Positions 23,584-32,471 of a stretch of DNA of 56,841 bases are shown piece by piece; within the stretch, counting starts at the first letter, position 1, and each line of letters starts with the position of its first letter. A program made the position numbers and the translations under genes. The notes beneath the pieces were generated by a model. That model did not search any database. It saw nothing but the letters and a program-made list of their open reading frames with translations, and had not been told where the DNA came from. This DNA comes from Clostridiaceae bacterium HSG29 (GTDB taxonomy: Bacteria > Bacillota > Clostridia > Peptostreptococcales > Acidaminobacteraceae): positions 1-56,841 of the forward strand of contig JAUCFZ010000002.1 of the NCBI GenBank assembly GCA_030377915.1, in the 5' to 3' direction.

Positions 23584-25928
23584 TGAGTCCTTTAAATAAG
23601 CGTGTTATAAGAAATTTAAAGAAATCAAAACTTCAATATTTTGCAATAATGACTGTTATGATGGTTGGTATTTTAATATATATTGCTATGAATATGGGTA
23701 TTGGTAATTTTGAAAATTCAGCTAATACTTATTATGAAAAAAATAATTTAGCTGATATTACAGCAGAAGTTGTAAAAATTCCAATAAATAGTTTAGATAT
23801 TGTAAAACATATTGAAGGAGTAAAAAATGTTGAAGGAAGAATTAAACGGGATGTTCCATTAATAATAGATGGTACAAACGAAAAAGTTACTGTAAGAATT
23901 ATTTCAGTACCAGATAATATAGAAATTAATAAACTTTATGAAATTAATGGAAAATCAAAATTTAATTCCATTTATGATGTATTTGTTATCGAACAATTTG
24001 TTCAAGGAAGAGATATTAAATTAGATGATATATTGACACTTCAAATAAATGGGAAAAGATATGATTTAAATGTAGTATCTGAAGTAGGTTCACCTGAATT
24101 TGTTTATTTAATGAAGGATAGTCAGGCATTACTTCCTGATTTCAAAAAATTTGGTGTAATTTATGTTTCAGAAAAATTTGCAAAAGATGCGTTTGGAATG
24201 GGTAATTCTTATAATGAATTAACCATTGATATAAAAGATGGATATAATCCAGAAAAAGTAAAAGATGAAGTTGAAAAAGTATTAGATAAATATGGAGCTA
24301 AAAGAGTAATTACTCGAAAAGATCAATTAAGTTATATGATTGTTAAAGAAGAAATAAAAGGTGGAAAGAAATCATCTTCAGTTCTTCCGCTAGTATTTCT
24401 AATTGTTGCTGGAGCAATACTTACTGTTATGATAAATAGACTTGTAAAAAATGATAGAATGACCATTGGAGTGTTAAAATCAATGGGTTATACAAATTTA
24501 GAAGTATTGATTCATTATTCGAAATTTGCTGTTTTTATTGGTCTTGCAGGTAGTTTTGCAGGCATTGTAATAGGAGTGTTGTTATCAAAAAGTTTTACAA
24601 AAATGTATACAATGTATTATAAAGTACATTATATAACTGTAGAGTATTATCCGAGTTATTTAATAGGAGCAGTTTTTTTATCATTACTATTTTCAGTAGG
24701 AGCTGGAGTGCTTGGTGCAAAAAATTCACTGAAAATTGCGCCTGCAGAATCGATGCGGAAAGAGCCACCTAAAAGAGGAAAAAGAGTTTTATTTGAAGGT
24801 ACAAAATTTTGGAATAAAATAAAATTTACTGATAAAATGGTTTGGCGAAATTTAATGAGAAAAAAAACTAGAGTAGTATTTATTGCAATGGGTGTTGCTG
24901 TAACGTTGCTTGTAGTGGTAGTGCCTCTATTCTTCTTTGGAGAAATGCCTAAAATGTTTACAGAACAATATGGTAAAACATTGACAATGGAATATGATAT
25001 AAATTTTGTAGCTCCAACAGGAATGGAATCGATTGATGTTATAAAAGATAATATTAGTTATAGTAAAATTGAGCCAAAGCTTGATTACCCTTTTGAAATT
25101 GAATCGAAATGGAGAAGCAAAATTGTAAGTGTTGTTGGGATGAAAGAAGATACAATAATGTATCATTTTAAGGATATGGAAGGGAATATATTAATCCCTA
25201 AAAAAGATTTTGTATATATTACAAGTGGACTTGCTAAATTACTTGAAGTAGAAGTAGGCGATGATATTAATATTAACAATTATATTCCTGGCAAAAATGA
25301 TATTGTGGTAAAAATAAATGGAATAGTAAAACAAAATTTGGGATCAAATATATATATGGATATTGATTTTATGCAAAGAAAATTAGTTGATAGAGACGCA
25401 ATAAGTGGGGTATATATTAACTCAGATGACGATGTAAAGAAAAAATTAGAAAATGTATATAATATTAGTTCGGTTAGTTCGTTAAGTGATATTAGTTCTA
25501 GTTTTAAAGAATTTATGAAAATTACATCTGCAAGTATTTCGGCGATGCTGTTCTTTGGATTTATTCTGGGATTTGCAATTATGTATAATACTACAATAAT
25601 GACTATAAATAGTAGAACTATGGAATTTTCTTCACTTAGAATTTTGGGGATGAGCAAGAATGAAATAATAGGTATGATAATTGAGGAAAACTTTATTATA
25701 TCAATTTTGGGAATAATTATAGGTATTCCACTTGCTAAATTTTCATCTGAAAATATGATGAATGCATTTTCAACAGATATTTATTCTTTTAGTGGAACAG
25801 TTGAACCTAAATCATATGTTATAGGTATACTTATTACATTAGGATTTATATTTTTAGCTGAGTTAGCGGCATATGGTAAAATAAAAAATCTTAATTTCCT
25901 TGATGCACTTAAAGAAAGAGCATCTTAA
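23577..25928 (+). CDS. FtsX-like ABC permease with two FtsX domains
   Basis: 783 aa. The architecture is TM (about 18-40), a large extracytoplasmic domain, three helices (about 265-380), a second copy beginning with a TM at about 433-455, a second extracytoplasmic domain, and three C-terminal helices (about 655-775). Each three-helix block has the FtsX-type pattern (MTIGVLKSMGYTNLEVL and MEFSSLRILGMSKNEII). It pairs with the ATPase encoded just before. The next genes are a membrane-fusion-type adaptor and TolC-like proteins, so the set resembles MacB-type efflux or export. ATG 23583 is an alternative start. Confidence 0.9.
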   Translation: MVMSPLNKRVIRNLKKSKLQYFAIMTVMMVGILIYIAMNMGIGNFENSANTYYEKNNLADITAEVVKIPINSLDIVKHIEGVKNVEGRIKRDVPLIIDGTNEKVTVRIISVPDNIEINKLYEINGKSKFNSIYDVFVIEQFVQGRDIKLDDILTLQINGKRYDLNVVSEVGSPEFVYLMKDSQALLPDFKKFGVIYVSEKFAKDAFGMGNSYNELTIDIKDGYNPEKVKDEVEKVLDKYGAKRVITRKDQLSYMIVKEEIKGGKKSSSVLPLVFLIVAGAILTVMINRLVKNDRMTIGVLKSMGYTNLEVLIHYSKFAVFIGLAGSFAGIVIGVLLSKSFTKMYTMYYKVHYITVEYYPSYLIGAVFLSLLFSVGAGVLGAKNSLKIAPAESMRKEPPKRGKRVLFEGTKFWNKIKFTDKMVWRNLMRKKTRVVFIAMGVAVTLLVVVVPLFFFGEMPKMFTEQYGKTLTMEYDINFVAPTGMESIDVIKDNISYSKIEPKLDYPFEIESKWRSKIVSVVGMKEDTIMYHFKDMEGNILIPKKDFVYITSGLAKLLEVEVGDDININNYIPGKNDIVVKINGIVKQNLGSNIYMDIDFMQRKLVDRDAISGVYINSDDDVKKKLENVYNISSVSSLSDISSSFKEFMKITSASISAMLFFGFILGFAIMYNTTIMTINSRTMEFSSLRILGMSKNEIIGMIIEENFIISILGIIIGIPLAKFSSENMMNAFSTDIYSFSGTVEPKSYVIGILITLGFIFLAELAAYGKIKNLNFLDALKERAS

Positions 25929-26006
25929 TAGAAAAATAAATGGTAGAGCATTATTAGAATGAATATTACAAAAAAGGAGGAAGGCATAATTAATATTGAT
26001 TAATCT

Positions 26007-27257
26007 ATGCTAAAAATTATGAAAATATCAAAAAAAGGAAGAGTTGCAGTTGTAGGTGTTGTATTGATTGTATTATTGGCAGTAGGAGGATATTTTATAA
26101 GTCAAAATTCTTCAAGACTGGATGTTGATTATTACACTATTGAAAAAGGGGAAGTTAGCAAGGAAATTTCAGGTGAAGGTGAAATTAATTCTAATAGTAT
26201 ATCAACTGTTTATGCACTTGCAAATGGTGAGATACTTAAATTTGACTGTGCAATAGGTGACAAAATAAAAAAAGGTGACACTGTAGCAAAAATTAATGAA
26301 GATAATGTTAATTACCAAATTGAAGGAATTGATGCACAAATTGCTAATTTAAATTATATGTTGAAAGAAGCAGTAAAACCTGCCGATAAAGAAAGCGTGA
26401 ATAGTTTAGAATATGCTTTATCATCAGCAAATATAAGTTTAGCTAGAAATAAAGAGAATTTAAATAAAATGCAGGCGCTTTTCGATGAAGGTGCAGTAAG
26501 CTTAGATGAATTGAATCTTGTTAATGATCAGAATATAGTTTTAAAAAATCAGGTATATAGTTTACAAAATGATTTAGCAAGTTTAAGAAAAGCGATTAGC
26601 TCGAATGTTGAATTACAATATGTTTCTCAAATAGAAGCTCTTGAAGCATCTAAAAATATAATGGTTGAATCATTAGATAATTGTGAGATTATAGCATTAA
26701 AAAATGGTATAATAACAGAGAAGTTTATTGAAGAAGGAAAGTTTGTAATGCAAGGAAGTCCTGTAGTTGAAATTACAGATTTTGAAGACATTAATATTAT
26801 AGCTGATGTATTAGAATCTGAAATTGTTGATATATATGTTGGAATGGAAGTTGAAGTTGATGATATTATTTCAAATGAAGAGGTAATAGGAACAGTGACT
26901 AAAGTATATCCTAAAGTATATGAGGAGTTAACCGAACTAGGAATTAAACAAAGAAAAGTTAATGTTGAAATAAAAGTTGAAGGATTATCTGATGGATATT
27001 TATTAAACCAACAATTAGATTTGAATTTTATAAAAGGGAATAAGTCAGATGTTATTGCAATTCCTATTGATAGTTATTATGAAGAAAATAACAAATATTT
27101 TGTATTTGTAAATGAAAAAGGAAAAGCAATTTCAAAAGAAATTAAAATTGGCTTGATTGGTGAAAAAAATGTTGAAATAATTTCAGGCTTAAAAGTTGGA
27201 GACAAAATAATTGAAGTAATGGAAAATGAAATTTCAGAAGGAAGTAAAATAAAGTAA
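26007..27257 (+). CDS. MacA-like periplasmic-adaptor-type (HlyD/RND) efflux protein
   Basis: 416 aa. One N-terminal membrane anchor (about 13-31) is followed by a beta-barrel/lipoyl segment (GEGEINSNSISTVYALANGEILK, GDKIKKGDTVAKI), a coiled-coil hairpin (about 110-215), the second lipoyl half and C-terminal barrel domains. Such adaptors couple MacB-type permeases to an exit duct. The strong site AAAAAAGGAGG lies about 24 nt before this ATG, too far for normal use, and the codon at 26001 is a stop. The start is therefore uncertain (26007 or 26019). Confidence 0.87.
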   Translation: MLKIMKISKKGRVAVVGVVLIVLLAVGGYFISQNSSRLDVDYYTIEKGEVSKEISGEGEINSNSISTVYALANGEILKFDCAIGDKIKKGDTVAKINEDNVNYQIEGIDAQIANLNYMLKEAVKPADKESVNSLEYALSSANISLARNKENLNKMQALFDEGAVSLDELNLVNDQNIVLKNQVYSLQNDLASLRKAISSNVELQYVSQIEALEASKNIMVESLDNCEIIALKNGIITEKFIEEGKFVMQGSPVVEITDFEDINIIADVLESEIVDIYVGMEVEVDDIISNEEVIGTVTKVYPKVYEELTELGIKQRKVNVEIKVEGLSDGYLLNQQLDLNFIKGNKSDVIAIPIDSYYEENNKYFVFVNEKGKAISKEIKIGLIGEKNVEIISGLKVGDKIIEVMENEISEGSKIK

Positions 27258-27345
27258 TTATTTAAGAAAAATTTAATAATTTAGTAATAGTTATTTTAAC
27301 AGTTCAGTATATAATATGAAAAAAGTTAATTAAAGAGGTGAAAAA

Positions 27346-28599
27346 ATGGGAAGAAAAATTATTAGCACTATGCTAATAGTAATGATAATATCTTCATTAG
27401 GTGTTATGTCATTTGCTAATGAAAATACGTTATCTTTAGCAGATGCAGTTAATATGGCAATTGAAAATACTGATGCCATAAATGATTTAGAAGATCAAAT
27501 GGAAGATATGTGGGAAAATCATAATGATGCTCTTACTTATAAAAATCAAATCGAAGCAATGCTAACGAATCTTAGAAGATTTGAAGATTTATATGATAAA
27601 AAATATGTTGAAAAAGAAACTTTAACACCTGCTGAAACAGTAAAATTTACTATTTATCAGGCAATGTTTGGTAAAACTCCTCCTAAATATAGTGGACAAG
27701 AAATGCTTGATACTTATATTAAAAACAGAGATTTTCCACATTATCTAACGTGGGTTGGCTATGAAACAATGAGAAATAATAAAAAACAGATTCCAATTAC
27801 TTTAGAAGTTAATGTAAAAGAATTATATGTGAATATTTTAAATCTTAATGATATGATTAATAGTCAGAATCTATATACTAGTATTTTAGAAGATAAATAT
27901 GAATCAGCAAAGCTTAAATATGAATTAGGTCAAATTTCTGCTTTTTCATTATTAAATGAAGAAACAAATTATAAAATTCAGAAATTAAATTATGAAAAAT
28001 TAGATAGACAATTAAAAACATTAAAGCTTAATTTTAATAATTTAGTTGGGATTGATTTAAAATCAGACGTTGAATTAACATCAAAACTTTATGATTTTAG
28101 AAAGATTGAACTTAATGATCTAAGTTTTTATGAAGAAAGTGCTGTAGAAAATAGAATGGAAGTTATTAATGCAAAATTAACTTATGATATGGAAAGTAGA
28201 GAAGCTGGTATTATAGCTGATTATTTATCAAATCCGTTAACTAATGATAGATTAACTTATGATTCTGATTTAATAGATGCTGAAAATGCATTAGATGAAG
28301 CAATTTTAGATGTAAAAGAAGATGTTACAAAAGCGTATTTTGAAACGCTTCAATCATTAGATGATTATAATTCAAAAATTGATGGTTATTTAATGAAAAC
28401 AAGAGATTTAAATGAAAAAAGAAGTATGTATGAAAAAGGAATGCTTGATAAAAACACATTTGGTATGATTGAATTTGCTTATAATATGGCAAAAGATTCT
28501 TTAGTTTCATCAAGAAGAACACTTAATTTAAATTATGAAAAATTAGAAAATGCTTCAAGTTTTGGACCGGGATTTGAAAGTAACGTAGGAGGTTATTAA
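27346..28599 (+). CDS. TolC-family protein 1 (outer-membrane-efflux-protein-like)
   Basis: 417 aa with a signal peptide (MGRKIISTMLIVMIISSLGVMSFA, cleavage near residue 24). The rest is almost wholly helical and coiled coil. It has two TolC-like repeats, each starting with a LSLADAVNMA-type or related helix and the motif YELGQISAFSLLNEETNY. TolC proteins form the outer-membrane duct of tripartite exporters in diderms; related proteins of unknown role occur in some Gram-positive clostridia. It follows the adaptor gene by about 90 nt and is nearly contiguous with a second TolC-like gene. AAAGAGGTG precedes the start. Confidence 0.82.
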   Translation: MGRKIISTMLIVMIISSLGVMSFANENTLSLADAVNMAIENTDAINDLEDQMEDMWENHNDALTYKNQIEAMLTNLRRFEDLYDKKYVEKETLTPAETVKFTIYQAMFGKTPPKYSGQEMLDTYIKNRDFPHYLTWVGYETMRNNKKQIPITLEVNVKELYVNILNLNDMINSQNLYTSILEDKYESAKLKYELGQISAFSLLNEETNYKIQKLNYEKLDRQLKTLKLNFNNLVGIDLKSDVELTSKLYDFRKIELNDLSFYEESAVENRMEVINAKLTYDMESREAGIIADYLSNPLTNDRLTYDSDLIDAENALDEAILDVKEDVTKAYFETLQSLDDYNSKIDGYLMKTRDLNEKRSMYEKGMLDKNTFGMIEFAYNMAKDSLVSSRRTLNLNYEKLENASSFGPGFESNVGGY

Positions 28600-28601
28600 T
28601 A

Positions 28602-29732
28602 ATGAAAAAAATAATTAGTGTAATAATGATAATAAGTATGTTTCTTTCACTTTCAGTGGTTTTTGCAGATGAATTAAATGTTAATTTAAGTTATGATGAT
28701 GTATTAGAATTATCGCTTGAAAATTCAAATGGACTTGATACTATTGAACAACGAATTTTATTAGCTGAAAGATATTTAAAATCGGCAAATAGTAAATCGG
28801 ATAGTGTAAAAACAAGTGGATTAAGTTCTGATTCTAAATATCTTGAGAATGGAATAGCAAAAGAATTAACTCCTTCTCAAAAAAATAGAATACTTATTGA
28901 TTTAAACGAAAGCAAACTTGATATGGTTGAAGATTTAAAGATTGATACACTTGAAAAGTACAATGATGTACTTAATAAAAAAGAGTCGATTATGTTTAAA
29001 AATCAAGATCTTATTACTGCAAAAAAAGAATATGAGCAAAAAACGATTCAATATGATTTGGGTATGATTACAACTAATCAATTATTTGAATATGAAATTA
29101 ATGTTAAGAATTTAGAAATTGAAATTAGTAATTTAGAAAGAAATTATAGTAAAGCATTGATTGAAGTGAATAGATTAATTGGATATCCAATTGGTACTGA
29201 ATTAAATTTAAAAACAAAAGTTGATATTTCTATTGAAGATTTGAATTATAATTTAGATGAAATTACTGAAAAAGCAATTGTAAATAGTAATACAGTTAGA
29301 ACTTCATATAATAACTATTTATTAAAAAATTTAGAGAAAACAGTAGTTAGTAGATATTCAAGATATGAAAAACCAGATAGTTATGATGATCTTGAAGAAG
29401 AAGTAATAGATTTACTTGAAGCTTATGAAGATTCAAAAATTACTGAAGAAGTAAATATATATACAGATTACTATAATCTACAAAATAGTTATGCTGATGT
29501 AGAAATTGCTAAATTAAATTTAGAACTTATAAAGAAATCAATGGAAATAGAAAAATTGAAATTTGATAATGAAATGTCTACGTATCTTGATTATAAAAAA
29601 GCTGTAGATAGTTATAGAACTTCATATAATAATTTAAGTGATAAAGAACTTATACTTTATAAAGCAAAAGTTCAATTTGATTATTATATTGAAAAATTAG
29701 ATTACGAATTTGAAAATGTGATTATCAAATAA
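28602..29732 (+). CDS. TolC-family protein 2
   Basis: 376 aa with a signal peptide (IISVIMIISMFLSLSVVFA, cleavage near residue 22), then LSYDDVLELSLENSNGLDTI, the typical opening helix of TolC repeats, and two long helical hairpins (YDLGMITTNQLFEYEINV; FDNEMSTYLDYKKAVDSY). It is shorter than classical TolC. It is distantly related to the gene 2 nt upstream, and both may form a mixed assembly (inference). GTAGGAGG lies at the end of the upstream gene and serves as ribosome site. A terminator follows. Confidence 0.82.
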   Translation: MKKIISVIMIISMFLSLSVVFADELNVNLSYDDVLELSLENSNGLDTIEQRILLAERYLKSANSKSDSVKTSGLSSDSKYLENGIAKELTPSQKNRILIDLNESKLDMVEDLKIDTLEKYNDVLNKKESIMFKNQDLITAKKEYEQKTIQYDLGMITTNQLFEYEINVKNLEIEISNLERNYSKALIEVNRLIGYPIGTELNLKTKVDISIEDLNYNLDEITEKAIVNSNTVRTSYNNYLLKNLEKTVVSRYSRYEKPDSYDDLEEEVIDLLEAYEDSKITEEVNIYTDYYNLQNSYADVEIAKLNLELIKKSMEIEKLKFDNEMSTYLDYKKAVDSYRTSYNNLSDKELILYKAKVQFDYYIEKLDYEFENVIIK

Positions 29733-29739
29733 TAATGAA

Positions 29740-29774
29740 AATGACTCAATAAATATATTGGGTCATTTTTTTTT
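29740..29774 (+). terminator. Terminator of the efflux operon
   Basis: An 11-bp stem (AATGACTCAAT with ATTGGGTCATT, one T-G pair) is followed by nine T. Confidence 0.88.
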
Positions 29775-29964
29775 CAAAAAAGTAAAAGGAAATAGCTCCC
29801 TTTAGCTATTTCCCAAAGAATTTAAAGGATAAGTAGAAGTATAGAAAAGATGTCTGAATTAATCCCCCCCCATACGATAACGTATAAGATTAATTTCTTT
29901 TTATACTTTCTAAGTACATTATACTCATTAGGAAAACGTTTTTCAAGTTTTTTTTATTAAATTT
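29775..29964. other. Structured gene-free region between the efflux and nag loci
   Basis: No gene is seen from 29733 to 30045. The part after the terminator holds a perfect 10-bp hairpin (GGAAATAGCT 29788-29797 / AGCTATTTCC 29804-29813, loop CCCTTT). It also holds a nested structure: AATTAATC (29857-29864) pairs with GATTAATT (29888-29895), enclosing an eight-C run (29864-29871) and an ATACG-ATAA-CGTAT hairpin. It could be a small RNA or a regulatory site; nothing identifies it with a known family. Confidence 0.45.
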
Positions 29965-29993
29965 TTGTTAATATTCACAAAATGTTATAAAAT
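29965..29993 (+). promoter_or_regulatory. Promoter of the ROK regulator gene
   Basis: TTGTTA (29965-29970), a 17-nt spacer and TAAAAT (29988-29993). Confidence 0.6.
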
Positions 29994-30045
29994 ATTTGTA
30001 GATATAATAATAATTTATATAAATCAGAAAGTGAGAACGAATAAG

Positions 30046-31236
30046 ATGAAAAATAAAGCCGGAGATCAATCAATTGTTAGAATAACAAATCAAAAAACTA
30101 TTATAGAATATTTAAGAAAAAAAGGACCTACATCAAAAGCAGATTTATCTAAAATATTGAAAATTTCAAAACCGACAGTTGCAAAAAATGTTGAGGAATT
30201 GATATCAAACAATATTCTTTATGAATTTGGTGAAGGGGTTTCTTCAGGTGGAAGAAAACCACTTTTGATTGCTTTTAATGAAAAATTTAAATATATTTTA
30301 TCACTTGAGATTAATATTGATTATCCAATGATAGCTTTATTTGATTTAGATGGTAAAATTATTATAAAAATTAAAGTTGGAATTGATAAAAAAATTAAAG
30401 AAAAAGACTATTTTGAACAAATTTACTTAGAAATAGATAAATTATTTAAAAGTCAAAAAATAGATGAAGAAAAAATTGGAGTAATTTCTGTTTCAACTCC
30501 GGGAATAATTAATGAAGAAACAGGTGAAATACATGCAAATCCACAATTTAAAGATTGGGAAGCAATTAATTTATCAAAAGAATTAAGGAAACGTTTTGAT
30601 AAACGAGTAATTGTAAAAAATGATATCTCAATGGCTGCATTAGGAGAAAAGCATTATGGAATTGGGAAGCCTTATAATAACTTAATTTATATTTCATCTA
30701 CTTTAGGAATTGGTGCAGGTTTAATTATAAAAGGAAAACTTTATGAAGGAATTAGAAATGCTGCAGGTGAAATAGGTTATTTTATAGAAAAAGATAATTT
30801 AGAGACAGATGATAATTTGGAGAGTTTATATTCAATTCCAAATATTATTAAAAATATTAAATTAAGGTTAAAAGATAACAAAGACAGTATTTTATTTGAT
30901 TTATCAGATGAAGGGAAAAAAGAAATAACATTAGAAATGATAGTGGAAAGTATAAATTCAGCAGATAAATATACTTTAAAAATTATTGAAGATGCAGCAC
31001 GAGCGTATGCAGTTGCAATAAATAATATTGCAATATTACTAGATTTGAAATGTATAATTATTGGTGGATCATTGATTGATTTAGGAATAGTATTTTTAAA
31101 TCAAATATCAGATATAATTAATAAAAAAAGCCCGATTGAAGTAAAAGTATTTCCTTCAAGTTTAAGAGAAAATGCAAGTTTGTATGGCACATATATTATT
31201 GGGAATTATTATTTAACAAAGAATATGATTAAATAA
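30046..31236 (+). CDS. ROK-family transcriptional regulator, probable GlcNAc-regulon repressor
   Basis: 396 aa. An N-terminal winged helix (TSKADLSKILKISKPTVAKNVEELI, then a GGRKPL wing) is joined to a ROK sugar-kinase-like domain (LFDLDGKIIIK, VSTPGIINEETGEIH, NDISMAALGEKHYG, STLGIGAGLIIKGKLY, NAAGEIGYF). The Cys-rich zinc motif found in many ROK proteins after GE.GH is missing. The neighbouring nagA-nagB genes suggest control by N-acetylglucosamine or its 6-phosphate (inference). I chose ATG 30046; the frame remains open upstream to 29965 but has no ribosome site there and runs through the promoter. Confidence 0.85.
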   Translation: MKNKAGDQSIVRITNQKTIIEYLRKKGPTSKADLSKILKISKPTVAKNVEELISNNILYEFGEGVSSGGRKPLLIAFNEKFKYILSLEINIDYPMIALFDLDGKIIIKIKVGIDKKIKEKDYFEQIYLEIDKLFKSQKIDEEKIGVISVSTPGIINEETGEIHANPQFKDWEAINLSKELRKRFDKRVIVKNDISMAALGEKHYGIGKPYNNLIYISSTLGIGAGLIIKGKLYEGIRNAAGEIGYFIEKDNLETDDNLESLYSIPNIIKNIKLRLKDNKDSILFDLSDEGKKEITLEMIVESINSADKYTLKIIEDAARAYAVAINNIAILLDLKCIIIGGSLIDLGIVFLNQISDIINKKSPIEVKVFPSSLRENASLYGTYIIGNYYLTKNMIK

Positions 31237-31264
31237 ACAAACTTTATTAAGAATAAGTAACATT

Positions 31265-31296
31265 TTAAAAAAAAGGTGACAAAACACCTTTTTTAA
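31265..31296 (+). terminator. Terminator between the ROK gene and nagA
   Basis: AAAAAAGGTG pairs with CACCTTTTTT around ACAAAA. Flanking ACATT/AATGT can extend the stem. It may also form a hairpin in the nagA leader. Confidence 0.7.
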
Positions 31297-31336
31297 TGTA
31301 CACTTAGTAAAGAAAGTTTATAAAGGGGCGTGAACT

Positions 31337-32461
31337 GTGAAAGCGATTATTAATGGTAGAATTATTTTGGAAAATGAGATTTTGGATAATTCAATTCTTA
31401 TTTTTAATGACAAGTTTCAAAATATTACTAATAAAATGGATGATGGATATGAAATTATTGATGCGGAGGGTAATTATGTATCTCCTGGTTTTATCGATGT
31501 GCATGTTCATGGTGCAATGGGTTATGATACCATGGATGCTGATTTGGAAGGTTTAAAAATTATAGGTAAGAAAATTTTGGAAAATGGTGTTACAAGTTAT
31601 TTGCCAACTACTATGACAATGAGCAACGAAGAAATTCATAAAGCTTTTGATACGATTAGGGAATTTATGAATGATAAATCATATATTGGAGCGGAACCTC
31701 TTGGGATTCATGTTGAAGGACCTTTTATAAATGCATTAAAAAAAGGTGCTCAGAATGAGAAATATATTCAGAAACCAAATATGAACTTAATAAAAGATTA
31801 TATGGATATTATAAAAATAATAACATACGCTCCAGAAATGGATGAGAATAATAGTTTTTTAAAAGAGATTAATCAATATAAAGATGTTAATTTATCTATG
31901 GGACATTCAAATGCTACATTTGAGGAAGCTATGGATGCAATTGAAAATGGTGCAGCAAGTTTCACTCATTTATTTAATGCAATGACGGGCCTTCATCATA
32001 GAAATCCTGGAATGATTGGAGCTTCATTTAAATCTAATGCTTATTCCGAATTGATTGCAGATACTATTCATGTAAATAAAGGTTTATTTCAAACTTTGAT
32101 GGATATTAAAAAGGATAGATTATTACTAATTACTGATGGAATGTCAGCAAAATGTATGGAACCAGGAGATTATGAATTAGGTGGTCAAAAAGTAATTGTT
32201 AATGAAAATTCAGCTCGTTTAGAAGATGGAACGCTTGCTGGTAGCATTCTTAAATTAAATGTAGCTATTAAAAATGTATATGAAAATGTAAAAAATCCTA
32301 TTAATGAAGTCGTTAATATGGCGTCAATTTATCCAGCTAGAATGATTAATGAAAATAAGACAATTGGAAGTATTGAAATTGGTAAAAATGCAGATATCTG
32401 TATTTTTGATGAAAATATAGATGTTAAAATGACATTTAAAAATGGTGAAAGAGTTTTTTAG
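31337..32461 (+). CDS. nagA: N-acetylglucosamine-6-phosphate deacetylase
   Basis: 374 aa, starting with GTG after AAAGGGGCGTGAACT. It removes acetate from GlcNAc-6-phosphate to give glucosamine-6-phosphate. Family motifs: SPGFIDVHVHGAMGYDTMD, the metal-binding Glu in HVEGPFIN, MGHSNATFEEA, THLFNAMTGLHHRNPG, the catalytic Asp in LLITDGMSA, and the C-terminal IGKNADICIFDE. It lies 10 nt before nagB and forms a two-gene operon for amino-sugar use or cell-wall recycling. Confidence 0.95.
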   Translation: MKAIINGRIILENEILDNSILIFNDKFQNITNKMDDGYEIIDAEGNYVSPGFIDVHVHGAMGYDTMDADLEGLKIIGKKILENGVTSYLPTTMTMSNEEIHKAFDTIREFMNDKSYIGAEPLGIHVEGPFINALKKGAQNEKYIQKPNMNLIKDYMDIIKIITYAPEMDENNSFLKEINQYKDVNLSMGHSNATFEEAMDAIENGAASFTHLFNAMTGLHHRNPGMIGASFKSNAYSELIADTIHVNKGLFQTLMDIKKDRLLLITDGMSAKCMEPGDYELGGQKVIVNENSARLEDGTLAGSILKLNVAIKNVYENVKNPINEVVNMASIYPARMINENKTIGSIEIGKNADICIFDENIDVKMTFKNGERVF

Positions 32462-32471
32462 GAGGAAGAAA

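Noticed and set aside
29901-29935. Possible ROK operator (AGTACATTATACT)
   Set aside because: The inverted repeat has only four perfect pairs per arm and is not repeated before nagA, so it is too weak to call in AT-rich DNA.
29965-30045. 27-residue N-terminal extension of the ROK regulator
   Set aside because: It begins within the predicted promoter, so it cannot be transcribed from it; the ATG at 30046 fits the family start.
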